A program made the translations under genes and the position numbers. The notes beneath the pieces were generated by a model, which saw only the letters and a program-made list of their open reading frames with translations, searched no databases and was not told where the DNA came from. A stretch of 12,354 bases of DNA from Euperipatoides rowelli. Lineage: Eukaryota; Onychophora; Udeonychophora; Euonychophora; Peripatopsidae. Positions 9,872-12,354 of the stretch are shown here, piece after piece (the stretch's first letter is position 1; the number at the start of each line of letters is the position of its first letter). The stretch lies in the NCBI GenBank assembly GCA_003024985.2, contig PXIH01S0025912.1, one strand, 5' to 3'.

Positions 9872-10147
9872 ATGCATCAAGGATGTTGTCTGCAGGATGA
9901 ATCAATGATTACGTGGGGAAACTGGCTTCCAAAGGAGGACTTAGTTACTGGGAGTTCGGAATTCTTCCATTGTTTTCCTAGTAAGCCCAAGGCCGACGCT
10001 TCACTTACGGTTGACTGTTTCAATATAAGAAGAGCAATTTCTCTTTTCTTTTGGAGCGGCTCTTTTTTTCCATCTTTGGAAAAACAGAATTCTTTCTCTC
10101 AAGCGTGGTCAGCGGGTCATGTCAATTATATCACAATGCCTTCCTGA
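9872..10147. other. GC-richer segment open on both strands, unidentified
   Basis: This block is clearly less AT-rich than its surroundings. The plus strand is open for 91 codons from ATG at 9872, with MITWGNWLPKEDLVTGSSEF and later FSQAWSAGHVNYITMPS. The minus strand is open for 73 codons (10098-9880) without a Met, with KKEPLQKKREIALLILK and GLLGKQWKNSELPVTKSSF. After a single TGA the minus frame continues in register into MNPVSYGS, the putative first exon of WDHD1. I recognise neither product. It may be a 5' untranslated or promoter-proximal region of WDHD1, or a fragment of an old mobile element or gene. Confidence 0.35.
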
Positions 10148-10873
10148 TGAAGCAGTATTAAATCCTTATTTATTTTCTCTATTCTGCCTCTTTCTAAATG
10201 ACGATTTAGTCTTTAGCTGGCTAGTCTTTAAAATTATATTTTTGTGCTTTAGATGCTCTCTTTCAGAATTCAGGGTTTACATATTTTACATAGGCCTATA
10301 TTATTTTATATATTTTTTTCATGCAATATAATTTATTAAACAGGAAAGTTACAAATTACAACTAAAGACATGGTTAAATATTGGTCCAATTCCAAAACAT
10401 TATCAACCTAGGAAAATATTTATTAATGTATTTCATAAAGTAGTGAACAGTTTAATTCTGCCAAAAAAAATGTAGGTTAGAGTTTTTATTGTTAAATTTA
10501 AAAGAAAAAGTTTAGTTTGAGCACATTCAAACTAAACTTTATTACCTCACATCAACTACAGATTTTGTCTAAACTTTTAATGTTAAATAAATAAAGATAA
10601 ATTTTAAAAATAATAATTATTTTTTCATAATAAATCAGCAATCAGAGGTCATAAACCAGCACTGGTAACATGAAATAAATATATACTTAGAAATATCAGA
10701 ATACATTCACCCCTCAAGACTTCCCTGTGACACAAAATTCTACTATTTCTTTTAATGAACAAACATGGGCCATTTATTATTTTATATTATGAACATACAA
10801 AACATTATATACAAATGGCCACATCTGTAACCACGGACATGGATATAAAATATATATAAACTACGCAAATCCT
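10148..10873. other. AT-rich spacer with one hairpin
   Basis: Nothing gene-like is seen on either strand. It contains a TAGGCCTA octamer at 10291-10298 and the small hairpin at 10507-10540. Confidence 0.6.
10507..10540. repeat. 14-bp perfect hairpin
   Basis: AAAGTTTAGTTTGA (10507-10520) and its exact reverse complement (10527-10540) enclose the loop GCACAT. It is not followed by a functional context that would make it a terminator, and this is not a bacterial sequence. Confidence 0.9.
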
Positions 10874-11105
10874 GTGATCAAGGTCACAAGATTTGTATAT
10901 TTTGATCTATCTAGTACCTTTGACATGGTTCCTCTTGATGTTTTGACAAATAAGCTACTGTCCTACTCTTTTCCACATAATTATATGGTTAATGGATTTT
11001 CTTTTAGTGTTCTTTTTGGACTATGCTTAGATAAATCATGTGGCTTCCTCAGAGGCGGTGTTGTCGGCTCTGAAGGAACTTTATATACTGTTGTAGGGCC
11101 TATAT
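10874..11105 (+). pseudogene. non-LTR retrotransposon reverse transcriptase fragment (first copy)
   Basis: The frame reads VYFDLSSTFDMVPLDVLTNK, which is motif A of LINE reverse transcriptases (usual form F-x-DL-x-x-AFD-x-V-x-H) with its first catalytic Asp. After a divergent stretch, GGVVGS resembles a decayed motif B (S-G-V-x-Q-G-S). No YADD box follows and the frame ends at 11105. The motif A wording differs clearly from the copy just downstream, so the two derive from different LINE lineages of the CR1/jockey type. It is truncated at both ends and non-functional. Confidence 0.75.
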
Positions 11106-11199
11106 AAGTGCATCACATTATACTACGTTTAATACACAGGAAAAAGATATGTATATGGTGACTCTTGTGGAATAGATGGTATGGATGACAAAGTTCTTA

Positions 11200-12161
11200 G
11201 TGTTGAATGTTGATAAAGAAGAAATTGTTGGAATCTTGTCAACTCTAAAGCCATTATATTCAGCTTCAATGGATGGGATCTCTATCATTTGAAAAAATGA
11301 ATGTTCTTCAGATTAATATAGTGACAGAATGCCAATTAGGTTTCAAAAAAGGTACATCTGCAATTGATAACAGATTCACAAATGAAGTGATTCCGAGTGG
11401 TTTTGAAATGGGTAAACCTACAGATGTGATTCTCTTTAATTTGGCGGCAGCTTTTGACACGGTGTCTCACAGGCTGTTGCTTTCAAAGATGAAGGGAATG
11501 GGATTTAACAAGTCTATAATCAAATGGTTAGTAAACTTCCTTGAAAACAGACAAATCTCTGTTAATATAAATGGTGTAACTATCTGAACTTATAAACATA
11601 AATTGTGGGCTGTCACAAGGCTCCATTCTTTCAAGTAAACTCTTTACTGTTTTATGAGTGATCTCCATTCAAATATAGATTCGGTTATTATATTATATGC
11701 TGACGATGTCAAACCTATAAGAAATATAGTTAGTGAGCCAGACACAAAATATTCCAAAATGATATTGACAAACTTATAGCATGGTTCAATAAGAATTTAC
11801 TTACTTTAAATCAGGATAAAACAAAACTAATAAGATTTTATTCTAAGACAACAGCTTGTTCTTACTGTATGTGTTGAATGGTGCTATGATAGAGGATGGT
11901 GAATTATTTAAAGATCAGGGTGTTGTAAAGGATAGGAGGCTAATATTTTCGAAAAATACAGATCATATAATTTTTAAAGTCAATAAAACTTTTTATTTCT
12001 CCAAAAACCTTCAAATTGATTTATACCAGTTATATAAAACCATAATTCAATATGCAAATATTGCAATATGGATTTCTAATAAGGGTGATTTAACCAAACT
12101 TGAAAAAAGATACAGGGGAATTAGGCCTACACCAAACATATACATGGTTTTTATTGTTTAG
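11200..12161 (+). pseudogene. non-LTR retrotransposon (CR1/jockey-type LINE) reverse transcriptase, frameshifted remnant
   Basis: Six successive plus-strand frame segments follow the order of a LINE reverse transcriptase. Positions 11200-11292 give VDKEEIVGILSTLKP and MDGIS. Positions 11300-11587 give QLGFKKGTSAID and motif A, FNLAAAFDTVSH. Positions 11601-11657 give motif B, GLSQGSIL. Positions 11651-11779 give motif C, YADD (11696-11707). Positions 11755-11877 give WFNKNLLTLNQDKTKL. Positions 11856-12161 give the thumb region with DRRLIFSK and AIWISNKGDLTKLEKRY. Several frame changes and internal stops make it inactive. About 40 residues seem to be missing between MDGIS and QLGFKK. In motif A the catalytic Asp is replaced (FNL instead of FDL). 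The N-terminal endonuclease ORF is absent. Confidence 0.88.
11696..11707 (+). other. YADD catalytic box of the LINE remnant
   Basis: TAT GCT GAC GAT encodes Tyr-Ala-Asp-Asp, the metal-binding motif C of reverse transcriptases, followed by Val-Lys. It is intact although its frame is closed on both sides. Confidence 0.9.
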
Positions 12162-12163
12162 AC
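12156..12163 (+). repeat. putative hAT target-site duplication (left copy)
   Basis: GTTTAGAC directly precedes the transposon end and fits the nTnnnnAn pattern known for hAT (Ac/Charlie) insertions. The second copy would lie beyond the window. It overlaps the stop codon of the last LINE frame segment. Confidence 0.6.
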
Positions 12164-12354
12164 CAGGGGTGTCAAACATACGGCCCGGGGGCCTGAACCG
12201 GCCCTTTGAAGATCATCTTACGGCCCTCGCAAGATTTTAAAATGTACCATAAAACACGGCCCGCACAAATATTTATTATTATTATTAGTACTTTAGTGAT
12301 GATATATTTATCTTCTTCACTCTTATTTTAAAACTACACTACTCTAAAGTCTTT
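12164..12354. mobile_element. hAT-superfamily DNA transposon end, cut by window edge
   Basis: The sequence opens with CAGGGGTGTCAAACATACGG followed by CCCGGGGGCC and several further CGGCCC blocks, the characteristic terminal region of Charlie-like hAT elements. hAT termini start with CAG and G-rich bases and carry 8-bp target duplications, both of which fit here. The GC content rises abruptly at 12164. A TTA microsatellite lies at 12273-12287. No transposase is visible in the 191 bases present, so autonomy cannot be judged. Confidence 0.8.

Noticed and set aside
10119-10331. 70-codon plus-strand open frame
   Set aside because: Phe/Leu/Tyr-rich AT-driven sequence in a spacer, with no motif.
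10507-10540. Hairpin read as a transcription terminator
   Set aside because: The surroundings are eukaryotic. There is no gene end beside it, and the following T-run is weak.
12164-12354. GC-rich start of this segment read as a promoter CpG island
   Set aside because: The CAGGGGTGTC terminus and repeated CGGCCC blocks are explained better by a hAT transposon end.

Overview
The window looks like a stretch of animal nuclear genome: very AT-rich, without compact long ORFs, with GT-AG introns and decayed transposons. No bacterial operon, rRNA, tRNA or CRISPR structure is visible. The one host gene I can support is on the minus strand. It is the 5' part of a WDHD1 (AND-1/Ctf4) homologue, the WD40-repeat replisome hub protein. 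The protein match is metazoan. The frequent palindrome TAGGCCTA and the mix of non-LTR, hAT and TTAA-flanked elements suggest a marine invertebrate, but I cannot name the species.

WDHD1 region (about 1-9870, read right to left). Five exons are well supported: 8792-8903, 5917-6068, 3053-3161, 773-870 and 535-583. All have canonical splice sites, all phases fit together, and together they follow the start of the WDHD1 propeller in order. A sixth short exon, 9845-9870, is in phase and has an ATG, but it lacks the conserved first strand of the propeller, so the true start is uncertain. The gene continues beyond position 1, outside the window.

Introns. They are long and AT-rich. They hold a 661-bp element with 80-bp terminal inverted repeats and TTAA flanks (1091-1751), two long near-perfect hairpins (4508-4629 and 7836-7906), a small GC-richer island (3579-3677), a poly-C tract (5305-5317) and a possible LINE tail (6811-6868).

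Upstream flank (9871-12354). A GC-richer segment open on both strands (9872-10147) adjoins the putative first exon. A graveyard of plus-strand non-LTR retrotransposon reverse transcriptase follows: one fragment at 10874-11105, and a second copy of a different lineage at 11200-12161 that is broken across several frames. A hAT-type DNA transposon end with the expected TSD pattern starts at 12164, inside the second LINE copy, and runs off the window.

I found no clear undescribed system. The items most worth a second look are the unresolved WDHD1 5' end and its adjoining bidirectionally open segment, the strong excess of the TAGGCCTA octamer, and the two intronic long hairpins.
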